A DNA stretch of 9,014 nucleotides, from positions 1-9,014 of the forward strand of contig JBEKZQ010000259.1 of assembly GCA_049509675.1 (NCBI GenBank). The letters run 5' to 3'. Position numbers and translations under genes: made by a program. Shown here piece after piece: positions 1 through 6,924 of this stretch. Under the pieces are notes generated by a model. It made no database searches. It worked only from the letters and a program-made list of their open reading frames with translations, and was not told where the DNA came from. The DNA comes from JBEKZQ01 sp049509675 (GTDB lineage Bacteria; Planctomycetota; Planctomycetia; Pirellulales; Thermoguttaceae). The first letter of the stretch is position 1. The number at the start of each line of letters is the position of its first letter.

Positions 1-14
1 CAACTTGAGTTTAC

Positions 15-97
15 GGGTGCCACGGTTGGCTTGTCCAACCGTGTTTCCAGCACTGCTGGGCAAGCCGGGCACCGACCGGAGGTTGGTCGTGGCACCC
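15..97. repeat. Structured intergenic repeat with nested hairpins
   Basis: The outer arms GGGTGCCACG (15-24) and CGTGGCACCC (88-97) are perfect reverse complements. Inside lie three smaller hairpins: CACGGTTGG/CCAACCGTG (21-29 with 35-43, 5-nt loop), the palindrome CAGCACTGCTG (49-59), and ACCGACC/GGTTGGT (71-77 with 81-87, one G-T wobble). The first hairpin shares four bases with the outer stem, so both cannot be fully formed at once. The GGGTGCCAC module returns in the repeat at 142-212. No open frame here looks like a gene. It is probably a dispersed planctomycete-type intergenic repeat; its function is unknown. Confidence 0.65.
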
Positions 98-141
98 AAC
101 CGGTAATGTCGAAATGGACAGAACACTAGATCGCAACACAA

Positions 142-212
142 CACTGGCAGAGCCAGTGGCACCCAGAAAAGCAGGGTGGGTCGAGCGCTGGGTGCCACTG
201 GCTCTGCCAGTG
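142..212. repeat. Perfect 25-nt inverted repeat built from palindromes
   Basis: The arm at 142-166 is the exact reverse complement of 188-212, with a 21-nt spacer between them. Each arm is itself a hairpin: CACTGGC-AGA-GCCAGTG at 142-158 and CACTGGC-TCT-GCCAGTG at 196-212. The inner ends carry GTGGCACCC/GGGTGCCAC, the module also found at 15-23 and 89-97. The arms can therefore form one long stem or two separate small hairpins. The spacer contains AGGGTGGGTCGAG, a motif that also occurs in the unrelated-looking repeat at 7381-7580. It lies just upstream of the promoter for the 315 gene and could insulate it from upstream transcription, but there is no U-run typical of an intrinsic terminator. 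Confidence 0.8.
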
Positions 213-235
213 CTTTCCATGCCCCAGCCAACTCC

Positions 236-264
236 TTGACATCCGCCCGCAAATGCTGTATTCT
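236..264 (+). promoter_or_regulatory. Sigma70-type promoter for the 315-1136 gene
   Basis: A perfect -35 box TTGACA (236-241) is followed by a 17-bp spacer and the -10 box TATTCT (259-264), which matches four of six consensus positions. Transcription would start near 271, leaving a leader of about 44 nt before the GTG start at 315. This is the best housekeeping-type promoter match I found in the window. Confidence 0.65.
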
Positions 265-314
265 GCTCTTTTCCGTTACGCTCTTGCTGCAACCGCCGCT
301 CCGCAGGGCCGGCC

Positions 315-1136
315 GTGAACCTACCCACCGCCTCTCCCAAGACCGTGTGCAACGTGCTGCTGGCCGTCTTGAAGGCCGACGCCGCCCGGGAGTTCACGCA
401 AAAAGTCTTCGCCGAAAGCGGCGTCGGCCAGTATCGCCAGGCCCTGCAACTGCTCAGTTTCCTCGATCTGCTGGACAGTCGCCGACGGCTGCAAAAAGAG
501 GTTGTCGAGAGCCGTCGCGACTTCACCCGGTTCAAGGCCCTGGTCCGCCAGCGGCTCAAGACGGCCTGCACGGGCGCCCCCGACGGCAGACTTCGCTGCG
601 GCGAGGACGAACTGTCGTTTCTGGGGACCCAACGCCTGGGCAAAGCCGATCTCGGCAAACGCCTGGAATCGCTGCCGCCGATCGAGCAGCACCGGCAGCG
701 GTCCGGCCGCTCGGCGATGATCCGGGCGATGGCGGCCTTGCACGATTTTCTCTTGGACGCCAAGGACCGCGAGTGGCTCGAAGAGGGCGCTGCCGGGACC
801 ACGGAAACGCCGCGCCGGGCGGAGACCGGAGGCGCTGCGGCGAAACCATCGGCCGCCGGGCCCAACGGCGGCAAGGAAGCGACGCTGCAGCAGCGGCCTG
901 CTGCGGGCCGACAGACGTGCCTTTCCCCAGCCGCGCCGTGCGGCACGGCCGGCGTCGTATATCACCAATACGTTCCGATCGGCTTTACGGCGGAGCAGGA
1001 CCCGATCTGCGTGCAACTGTGGCTGGACCGGGAACTGAGCAGCGAGGAACTGGCCCGGGTGGGAAAGCACTTTCTGGCCGAAGCCCGACTGAAGCAGGGC
1101 GAGCCGCGTGCAAGTCACGCCGACAGTTCGCGATAG
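315..1136 (+). CDS. Uncharacterised protein, 273 aa
   Basis: I do not recognise this family. The reading frame has strong G/C preference at third codon positions, and a good promoter lies upstream, so it is probably real although antisense frames are also open. The start is GTG at 315; no strong ribosome binding site is visible. The protein has three parts. Residues about 5-90 are predicted helical and hydrophobic in pattern (VLLAVLKADAAREF, QALQLLSFLDLLDS), vaguely like a small helical or winged-helix domain. Residues about 155-210 are a low-complexity Ala/Gly/Pro linker. Residues about 215-262 form a compact C-terminal segment (YHQYVPIGFTAEQDP, VQLWLDRELSSEELARVGKHFL). There is no signal peptide or membrane segment, so it is probably cytoplasmic. 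Its 3' end overlaps the convergent glycosyltransferase gene by 22 bp. Confidence 0.7.
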   Translation: MNLPTASPKTVCNVLLAVLKADAAREFTQKVFAESGVGQYRQALQLLSFLDLLDSRRRLQKEVVESRRDFTRFKALVRQRLKTACTGAPDGRLRCGEDELSFLGTQRLGKADLGKRLESLPPIEQHRQRSGRSAMIRAMAALHDFLLDAKDREWLEEGAAGTTETPRRAETGGAAAKPSAAGPNGGKEATLQQRPAAGRQTCLSPAAPCGTAGVVYHQYVPIGFTAEQDPICVQLWLDRELSSEELARVGKHFLAEARLKQGEPRASHADSSR

Positions 1137-2221
1137 AGTTCGCCGTACCGGCTGAGCATGTTCTCGGCGCTGAACTGGGTGCGGGCGCGCTGCCGGCCGG
1201 CGGCGCCGAGGCGGGCGGCCAAGAGCGCATCGTCCAGAAGTTGGTTGGTCCAGCGGGCAAAGCCGGCGCGATGGCCGGGCACGACGAGGTGGCCCGTCAC
1301 ACCGTCGACCACCAGGTCGCGCGTGCCGGCGATATCGGTGGCCACCACGGGAAGTGCGGCGGCCATCGCCTCCAGGATGGCGATCGATTGCCCTTCCACC
1401 GCGCTGGTGGACCAAAAAACGTCGCCGTGCGGCAGGAAGCGGGCCACGTCGCCCCGCTCGCCCAGGAACCGCACCTTGTCGCGGATCACCACCTGATCGC
1501 GGAAACGCAACAACCGGTCGAGTTCCGCACCGCTGCCCAGCACCAGCAGGTACACGTCGTCGCGGATCACCTTGAGCAGATCGGCGGCCCAGATCGCATC
1601 TTTGATTCGCTTGCGGGCCAGCAGCGGGCCCGCCATGAGCACCAGCCGCGACTTTTCGGGCAGTCCCAACTCGGCCAGCAATTGGGGCCGGCTGCTCGTG
1701 GGCAGCGGCGCCGGTTCGACGCCGCCGGGCACCACGCGAACCTTCGCGGGCGGCAGCCCCATCTCGGCATACCGATTGCACGCCGCGGCCGTGTCGGTCG
1801 CCAGCAGATCACTGCGGCCGGCAGTATAACGGTCGATCGTCTGGGTCAGCCCGTCGGCTGCGGGCTCGGCACCGCGGCGGGTGCTGATGACGCATCGCAC
1901 ATGGCAGGCGCGCGCGGCGGCGTGGCCGTAGGCCTGGGCCGCGCGGGTCCAGGTGTGGATCAGGTCCGGCCGCAATCGTTGCACGTGCCCCCAGAGTTGC
2001 CAAAAAGCCTGCGGATCCAGCGGCCAGCGTCGGCCCAGCCCATCGACCGAGATCCCCGGCGCGGCCAGGCCGGCGGCCGACGGGTCGCCGCCATCCAGAC
2101 TGCACACGTGGACGTCCAGCCCTTGTCGGGCCTGTTCCAGGGCGAGCAGCCGCATCTGGCCCACCGTTCCCGACCGGCGGAGCTCGCTTGTCAGGTGAAG
2201 CACGCGGTTAGTGGAAATCAA
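1115..2221 (-). CDS. GT4-family glycosyltransferase (GT-B fold), 368 aa
   Basis: It likely transfers a sugar from an activated donor to a glycan or lipid acceptor at the cytoplasmic face of the membrane; donor and acceptor cannot be read from sequence. The N-terminal GT-B half begins MISTNRVLHLTSELRRSGTVGQ and contains RPDLIHTW. The C-terminal half has the family's KVRVVPGGVE, then MAGPLLARKRIKDAIWAADL, then the EX7E motif EGQSIAILE (E276 and E284) followed by AMAAALPVVATD. The frame is open up to an ATG at 2386, but TTG at 2221 is the better start: it lies in a TTGA overlap with the stop of the upstream gene and has GGGAGGA 6-7 nt before it, and homology-like sequence begins there. GTG at 2203 is the alternative. 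This is the last gene of a four-gene operon. There are no transmembrane segments. Confidence 0.9.
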   Translation of the reverse strand: MISTNRVLHLTSELRRSGTVGQMRLLALEQARQGLDVHVCSLDGGDPSAAGLAAPGISVDGLGRRWPLDPQAFWQLWGHVQRLRPDLIHTWTRAAQAYGHAAARACHVRCVISTRRGAEPAADGLTQTIDRYTAGRSDLLATDTAAACNRYAEMGLPPAKVRVVPGGVEPAPLPTSSRPQLLAELGLPEKSRLVLMAGPLLARKRIKDAIWAADLLKVIRDDVYLLVLGSGAELDRLLRFRDQVVIRDKVRFLGERGDVARFLPHGDVFWSTSAVEGQSIAILEAMAAALPVVATDIAGTRDLVVDGVTGHLVVPGHRAGFARWTNQLLDDALLAARLGAAGRQRARTQFSAENMLSRYGELYRELSA

Positions 2222-3399
2222 TACAGGTCCTCCCGCTCGCCTTGGATCACACGCTGGAACAATGTTAAGTGTTCGTCGACCATCCTGGCAAGAGAGAACT
2301 GCGTGGCGGCGCGGGCGCGGGCAGCGGCACCCAGGCGGGCGGACCAGTCGGACTGGTGCAGAACGCGGAGGATGGCCGCGACCCACGCGGCAGTGTCGTC
2401 GCAGGGCACGAGCAGCCCCTCCAGGCCGTCACGGAGCAGCCAGCGGTGGGCGGCCACGTCGGCGGCCAGCACCGGCAATCCGGCCGCCATGGCCTCGGCC
2501 ACCGCCGTGGAATCTCCTTCCGAGGACGGCGCGAGCCACATGTCCGCCGCAGCCAGAACGCCTTCCAGGGCATCGAACTGTCCGACCAGGACGACGCGGG
2601 CAGTCAGGCGGAGCTGGTCGATCCGCTGCTGGAGTGCGTGGCAATTCGCCGCTTCGCCGACCAGCCACAGGCAGGCGCCCGGCCAGAGCTGGACAACCTC
2701 CTTCCAGGCTTCCACGAGCTGCTCCAGTCCATGGCCGGGCTCGAGCCGTCCGGCCGCCACGGCCAGCGGCGCGCCGCTGGGTACTTGCAGCAAGACGCTG
2801 GTGTCGGCCAGCATGGCCCGCGCCGCCTGCTTCAGTGCGGGCGTTCGGGGCGGCGCGGCGGGCAGGCCGTCGGCCACTTCGTGGATGCGGTCGCGGGGAT
2901 AGCCGGCCGCCTCCAATTCGCGTTTCAACAGCGGCGTGGCCGCCAGGAAAGCCGATGCCCTGAGACAGGCGTCCTTGATGCGCCGCCCGGCGGCGTTTTC
3001 GATCTGGCGGAAGCAATCGCCCGAGCGGCCGGCCCGCCGCGGCCGCAGCACCACGGCAGTCTGCGGGGCGACGGTGCGGACCGCCACCCGGGCCTCGTCG
3101 CCAAGCGACGACACATAGACCACGTCGAGCAGCCGGCCGTAGTCCTCCAGCCACCGCGCAAGCGCGCGGAGATAACGCCGCTGGTTCCAGTAGCCGGCGG
3201 GTGGAGGAGCGATCCAGGACACCGGCACGTTGCGGCAGCAGGACTGAGCGGGCCAATGCGGTCGCCAGCGCGCGGTGAGGATGGTGGTCGGGCAGCCACG
3301 GGCGGTCAACTCGGCGGCCAGGTGGGCCAGCACCGTTTCGGTTGAGCCGGTCAGCGGCCAGAACCGTCGCGTAACGATCGCCACTCGCAGGCCGGTCAA
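2218..3399 (-). CDS. GT4-family glycosyltransferase (GT-B fold), 393 aa
   Basis: Probably a retaining glycosyltransferase in glycan assembly, with unknown donor and acceptor. The N-terminal domain opens with LRVAIVTRRFWPLTGSTETVLAHLA, the usual start of GT4 enzymes, although the common GGxE is here GSTE. The C-terminal domain has LAVAAGRLEPGHGLEQLVEAW, then LWLVGE, then the EX7E motif EGDSTAVAE (E294 and E302) followed by AMAAGLPVLAADV. Length is typical. The start is TTG at 3399, which overlaps the hpt stop as TTGA and has GAGG (3407-3410) 7 nt upstream; no ATG lies near the beginning of the frame. No signal peptide or membrane helix is seen. Its stop overlaps the start of the next glycosyltransferase gene in the same way, so the two are probably co-translated and may act in one pathway. 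They are clearly different proteins outside the shared motifs. Confidence 0.92.
   Translation of the reverse strand: MTGLRVAIVTRRFWPLTGSTETVLAHLAAELTARGCPTTILTARWRPHWPAQSCCRNVPVSWIAPPPAGYWNQRRYLRALARWLEDYGRLLDVVYVSSLGDEARVAVRTVAPQTAVVLRPRRAGRSGDCFRQIENAAGRRIKDACLRASAFLAATPLLKRELEAAGYPRDRIHEVADGLPAAPPRTPALKQAARAMLADTSVLLQVPSGAPLAVAAGRLEPGHGLEQLVEAWKEVVQLWPGACLWLVGEAANCHALQQRIDQLRLTARVVLVGQFDALEGVLAAADMWLAPSSEGDSTAVAEAMAAGLPVLAADVAAHRWLLRDGLEGLLVPCDDTAAWVAAILRVLHQSDWSARLGAAARARAATQFSLARMVDEHLTLFQRVIQGEREDLY
2228..2234 (-). promoter_or_regulatory. Ribosome binding site deciding the TTG start at 2221
   Basis: On the minus strand the sequence reads GGGAGGACCTGTATTG. The GGAGG core is 7 nt from the TTG at 2221, and the site lies inside the last codons of the upstream glycosyltransferase gene. 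This supports translational coupling and argues against the ATG at 2386, which would make the genes overlap by 169 bp. Confidence 0.7.
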
Positions 3400-3935
3400 T
3401 GCGTCGCCTCGCCGCCGAGTTCTGCCGGCTCCAGCCTGGCCACGTAAGGCAGATTGCGGTACATGTCGCGGAAGTCCAGGCCGTAGCCGACGACGAAGGC
3501 GTCGGGGATGTCGAAAGCGACGAAATCCGGTTGCATGGCGACCTGGCAGCGGCCCGCCTTGCGGAGCAGCACCGCGCTGCGGACATTGGTCGCGCCCAGG
3601 TCGTCGATTTGCGGCAGCAACTCGGAGAGCGTGTGGCCGGTGTCGAAGATGTCGTCGATCAACAGCACTTCCCGGCCGTGAACGTCGCTGGAAAGGACGT
3701 CGAGGTTGATGGCCAGGGTTCCCGGTTTGGTGCTCCCGCTGCGATAGCTTCGGGCCTGGACCAGGTCCACCCGCAACGGCATGTCCAGCCGCCGGATCAG
3801 GTCAACCAGGAACACGATGCTGCCGATCAGGACGCCGATGATCGTCAGCGGCCGTTGCTGATAATGCTGGCGGATTTCGCCGGCCAGGCGTTCGATGCCT
3901 TGCCGCAGTTGTTCTTCGGTGATAAGCGTTTGCAT
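3396..3935 (-). CDS. hpt: Hypoxanthine phosphoribosyltransferase, 179 aa
   Basis: Purine-salvage enzyme: it joins hypoxanthine (and often guanine) to PRPP, giving IMP or GMP and pyrophosphate in the cytoplasm. The PRPP-binding motif VLLIDDIFDTGHTL is at 90-103, with the acidic pair D94-D95 and the expected catalytic D98. The flexible-loop Ser-Tyr is at 63-64 (ARSYRSG). LLRKAGRC (about 123-130) and the purine-site segment PDFVAFDIPDAFVVGYGLDFRDMYRNLPYV (given in parts: PDFVAFDIPDAF, then VVGYGLDFRD, then MYRNLPYV, 136-165) match bacterial Hpt closely. Oddly, the pyrophosphate loop reads LIGS (36-39), where bacterial Hpt usually has a basic residue at the second position. The ATG at 3935 has AAGGA (3944-3948) 8 nt upstream. 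It lies 40 nt after the secreted-protein gene and overlaps the following glycosyltransferase gene by TTGA. Confidence 0.96.
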   Translation of the reverse strand: MQTLITEEQLRQGIERLAGEIRQHYQQRPLTIIGVLIGSIVFLVDLIRRLDMPLRVDLVQARSYRSGSTKPGTLAINLDVLSSDVHGREVLLIDDIFDTGHTLSELLPQIDDLGATNVRSAVLLRKAGRCQVAMQPDFVAFDIPDAFVVGYGLDFRDMYRNLPYVARLEPAELGGEATH

Positions 3936-3975
3936 GAGGCCATTCCTTTTTCTACAGGGTTGTCACTCGATCGTC

Positions 3976-6726
3976 TTAGTGCGGGGGAAGGGGTCGGAAC
4001 AGGGGAGTCGGCTGGGCCGGGGCGCCTGTGCTGCCCGGTTCGAGCACCTGGATGCTCACGTCGTCCAGGCGGACCTCGCCCAGTCCGGAGAGTACGAAGG
4101 TCACGCTGATCGAGCCCGCTTGAGCGGCGAGGCGATACAGCGTGAACTCCCGCCACCCGGCCGTCCTGTCGATCCGCTCGGCCAGGTCGTCGCCGCAGAA
4201 GGAATCGACGATCAGCAGTCCGTCAACGCTGCCGGCGAGCGGTTTGGGGATATTGACCCAGCCGTGGATGCACACGAGTTGTCCGGCTTCGACCGGCACC
4301 GCGGGACTGCTGATCCACAGAAGCGGCGTTTCGATGGTGGCGGGCGGGTTCTCGGCGTCGACTGCCCGCGCGGTCAAGCGCAGGCCGCGGCTGCCGCTGC
4401 GGGCGGCGTCGGCCACCAGGTCGGTGGCCGGCTCGATGATTCGCGGATCGCGATGTTGATAGTGGCGCCAGCCGCTGTTGAGCATGACGCTGAGATCTTC
4501 GAAATCACCGCCGGGCAGCCGGTTGGGTCCCAAGTGCGAGGCTGCCACGCGGGCCATCAGGGCCCAGTGCTGGGGGAGCGTGGCGAAGCCGCTGGCGGCC
4601 GGACTGGCGACGTTGGATTTCAGTTCCTTGACGGCCAGTTCCCAGCATGCGCGCTGGAGGCCCCGCACGGGCTGCACGGCCTGGCGTGCCAAACGACAGG
4701 CGGCCGGGAAGTCGCCGGCGGCAAACCGCGTTTCGCACTGTCGCAAGGTTTTTTGGGCCGCGGCCAGTTCCTCGGCCGGTTTTGCGCGCGGAGGCAGATG
4801 TCCGCCCAGTTGCGAAAAGACTTGCGCGGCGTCTTGGATCTGGCGGCCGGCCAGGTAGCGGTGCAGCTCGGCGCCGCGCCGGCCCAGCGGCGCGGCGCGG
4901 CGCATGGCGGCCTCGACAATCAGCGGGTCTTGCGCCAAGAGGATCAGGCCGGTCATGGCGAAGTCGTCGAGGGTGACGTGCATGCCGCCCGCCTCCCGCT
5001 TGCGCTGCAGCGGTCCCAGTCGGCCCGGCTCCAGCACGTAGGCCAGGCTGGGATCGGGCGTGCCCGGCACCAACAATTCCAACGCGCCGGCGGGCGAAGG
5101 CGATACCGCGCACTGCGACCCCGGCGCCAACCAGGTGGGCAGGACCAGCCGGGCCCGATTGACGCGCAGCACGGCGCCGGTGACTTGCGGGTCGTTCGCC
5201 TCGGCGCTGGTGACCAGGCTTCCCGCGGCCGCCCACGGCTCGATCATTCCCAGTTCCAGGTTCAGCAATTCGAGCGTGGCCGCCCGTTGCACGGTGTCCG
5301 GATCGCCCGCATCCAGGGAAGCGTTGGAGAGCAACAGCAGGCCGCGGCTGCCCGAGGCAATGGCCGTGTAGACCAGCAAGCGGAGTTGCTCCTGGTCGAT
5401 CATAGCGGGCAAGGGCCGGCCGCCGGCCAACAGCGCCACCTGGCGGCGAATTGCTTCGCTGGGCTGCGTTTGCACGGTGGTCCACACGGGGGTGCCGGGC
5501 CGGGCCAACAACGGCTGTCGCCGCACCCAGGTGCCGTAGTCGGCCATGTCCAGGCTGCCGCCCAACGGCCGGCGATCGATCACCAACAGGTCCGCGCAGC
5601 GGCTGTAGCCGCGCAGGTCGCTCTGCGGCGCGCAAAGCACGGGGCGGCGGCTGCGGGAGTCGGCCATGCGGACCTGCTCGGCCCAGCGTGCGACCGCCTC
5701 CAGGTTCTCGCCCATCAGGCCGCTGCCCAGGTCCCAGGCCAACACCCGGCGGTACTCCGCGCCGATGGGCGGCAGTATCTCACCGCGCCCAGGGTCCAGA
5801 CCGGGCGGGCGCTGCGGCGGCGGACAAACCAGCCACAAATCCAGCCGATTGGCCTCGTCCAGTAATTCCGGCCCCGGCGGACGCGGCAGCCAGACCGCGT
5901 TGAATCCCAACCGCTTGAGCACGGCCAGCCGTTCGCCCTGATACTGAATCACCCGCGGCAACATAGGCCGGCCGTCGACCAACAACACCGATCCGGCCAA
6001 TTGCACGCTGCGTGCCGCGGGCGGTTCGCGCGGCACCTGCCGCGCGGGCGAGTTGGCGATCGGCCGCACGCCGGGCTCGAGCGCGACGGCGCCGGGCGGT
6101 GCTGCCGACGCCACCACTGCCGAGACCTCCAGGTCGTCGATCCACACGTTCCATACGTTGGCCGTGGTCGGATAGCCGTAGACGTTCAGCAGCAAGCGGT
6201 CGACATAGGCCTCGCGGCCGTCCACGTCCATGCGCAACTGGCTCCGCAAGAGGCGGAGTTGGTGGTTCAAGAGATCCGGCAGGCCGCTGATCCGCAGTTG
6301 CTGCCAGCGGCCCACGTCGTTATAGGCCGATCCGAGCAGATGCGTCAGCAGCGGCCGACCGGTGCGCGGGTCGCGGGTACGGGGCAGCACGATGGCCGCC
6401 ACGAGCTGCAGCCCGGAACGGTCCGAGCGTACCCACAGGGCCAGTTCCAATTCGCTGATGACGCGGGGCCGGCCGACGTCGTGGCCGAGGAAGACGCTGC
6501 TGCCGCCGCCGCCTTCGATTTGCAGCCATTCGCAGCGCTGCCCGGAATGCGCGTGGCCTTCGACCCGTTGTTGTTGGAGGATTTGGTGCCGCGCATCGCC
6601 CCCCTCGTCGCGCCATGAGGGATCGGGCCCCTCGAACCCCTCGTGCCAGGCGGCCGCCCCTGCCGTCGGCGCGCAAACGGCGGCGAGAATCAGCATGGCG
6701 ATTGGCAGCAACCGAGGCATGGGCAT
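3976..6726 (-). CDS. Large secreted glycosidase-like protein, 916 aa
   Basis: Probably exported and carbohydrate-related, but activity is uncertain. A signal peptide covers about residues 1-25 (PMPRLLPIAMLILAAVC, then APTAGA). Residues about 27-202 look like a beta-sandwich (WHEGFEGPDPSW; ending VWNVWIDDLEVS), as in carbohydrate-binding or LamG-like domains. Residues about 241-490 resemble a GH-A TIM barrel: LLVDGRPMLPRVIQYQG, LKRLGFNAVWLPRP, VLAWDLGSGL, SRRPVLCAP, ADLLVIDRRP, and a helix with YTAIASGSRGLLLLSNASL. At 331-337 the sequence is WDLGSGL where active enzymes often have W-x-x-x-N/D-E, so the acid/base residue seems absent. A helical stretch (about 610-730) precedes a C-terminal sandwich (about 735-896; GGDFEDLSVMLNSGW to EVRLDDVSIQVLEP). 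ATG at 6726 is chosen because it places the signal peptide at the N-terminus; 6720 and 6792 are alternatives. No clear ribosome binding site is seen. It is first in the operon. Confidence 0.85.
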   Translation of the reverse strand: MPMPRLLPIAMLILAAVCAPTAGAAAWHEGFEGPDPSWRDEGGDARHQILQQQRVEGHAHSGQRCEWLQIEGGGGSSVFLGHDVGRPRVISELELALWVRSDRSGLQLVAAIVLPRTRDPRTGRPLLTHLLGSAYNDVGRWQQLRISGLPDLLNHQLRLLRSQLRMDVDGREAYVDRLLLNVYGYPTTANVWNVWIDDLEVSAVVASAAPPGAVALEPGVRPIANSPARQVPREPPAARSVQLAGSVLLVDGRPMLPRVIQYQGERLAVLKRLGFNAVWLPRPPGPELLDEANRLDLWLVCPPPQRPPGLDPGRGEILPPIGAEYRRVLAWDLGSGLMGENLEAVARWAEQVRMADSRSRRPVLCAPQSDLRGYSRCADLLVIDRRPLGGSLDMADYGTWVRRQPLLARPGTPVWTTVQTQPSEAIRRQVALLAGGRPLPAMIDQEQLRLLVYTAIASGSRGLLLLSNASLDAGDPDTVQRAATLELLNLELGMIEPWAAAGSLVTSAEANDPQVTGAVLRVNRARLVLPTWLAPGSQCAVSPSPAGALELLVPGTPDPSLAYVLEPGRLGPLQRKREAGGMHVTLDDFAMTGLILLAQDPLIVEAAMRRAAPLGRRGAELHRYLAGRQIQDAAQVFSQLGGHLPPRAKPAEELAAAQKTLRQCETRFAAGDFPAACRLARQAVQPVRGLQRACWELAVKELKSNVASPAASGFATLPQHWALMARVAASHLGPNRLPGGDFEDLSVMLNSGWRHYQHRDPRIIEPATDLVADAARSGSRGLRLTARAVDAENPPATIETPLLWISSPAVPVEAGQLVCIHGWVNIPKPLAGSVDGLLIVDSFCGDDLAERIDRTAGWREFTLYRLAAQAGSISVTFVLSGLGEVRLDDVSIQVLEPGSTGAPAQPTPLFRPLPPH

Positions 6727-6820
6727 TGCTTTGCTGAACACTAAAGGGGCAACCCGTGGCCAAATTGCCACAGCGGGCGGCGGTCCGGCCACTTTGCCGT
6801 AACATCAACTTGTATCAGGA

Positions 6821-6924
6821 TTTGCGAAGAGCATCCAGAGCAAAACGTGGCGTTTTCTCATCAGGCGATTTCCAGGCCGGGGCGGAACTTGCGAATCTAA
6901 GTCCTTTTTTCGCAAACACTTGCG
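6821..6924. other. Divergent intergenic stretch with alternative hairpins
   Basis: This is part of the 360-bp gap between the leftward operon and the 94-aa gene. AAAACG-TGG-CGTTTT (6842-6856) is a perfect small hairpin that extends by GAG/CTC past one bulged base. TTGCGAA (6889-6895) can pair with TTCGCAA (6909-6915), but that same segment can instead pair with TTGCG at 6920-6924 across a 4-nt loop, or with TTTGCGAA at 6821-6828. The choices exclude each other. On the minus strand this would lie in the upstream leader of the secreted-protein gene if transcription starts this far out. I found no convincing promoter for that operon here. Between 6727 and 6820 I see nothing further. Confidence 0.4.

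Noticed and set aside
15..97. tRNA-like cloverleaf
   Set aside because: There is no T-arm GTTCGA-type consensus, no anticodon loop layout and no CCA end; the resemblance is only in the number of stems.
1..213. CRISPR array
   Set aside because: The repeated modules alternate in orientation, have uneven spacing and no spacer-repeat rhythm, and no cas gene is present.
321..1781. Open minus-strand frame of 486 codons
   Set aside because: It overlaps the recognisable GT4 frame and the 315 gene and has the Arg/Pro/Ala-rich character of a shadow frame.
176..2902. Very long open frame on the plus strand (908 codons)
   Set aside because: It runs antisense to both glycosyltransferases and in another frame of the 315 gene; its composition is Arg/Ala/Gly/Gln-rich with no recognisable domain, as expected for a shadow in high-GC DNA.
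3895..5865. Open plus-strand frame of 656 codons
   Set aside because: Antisense to hpt and the secreted protein gene, both of which have clear signatures; Gly/Gln/Ala/His-rich with no domain.
6727..6820. Promoter for the leftward operon
   Set aside because: TTGATG (6808-6803 on the minus strand) and TTGGCC were examined, but neither has an acceptable -10 box at 16-18 bp.
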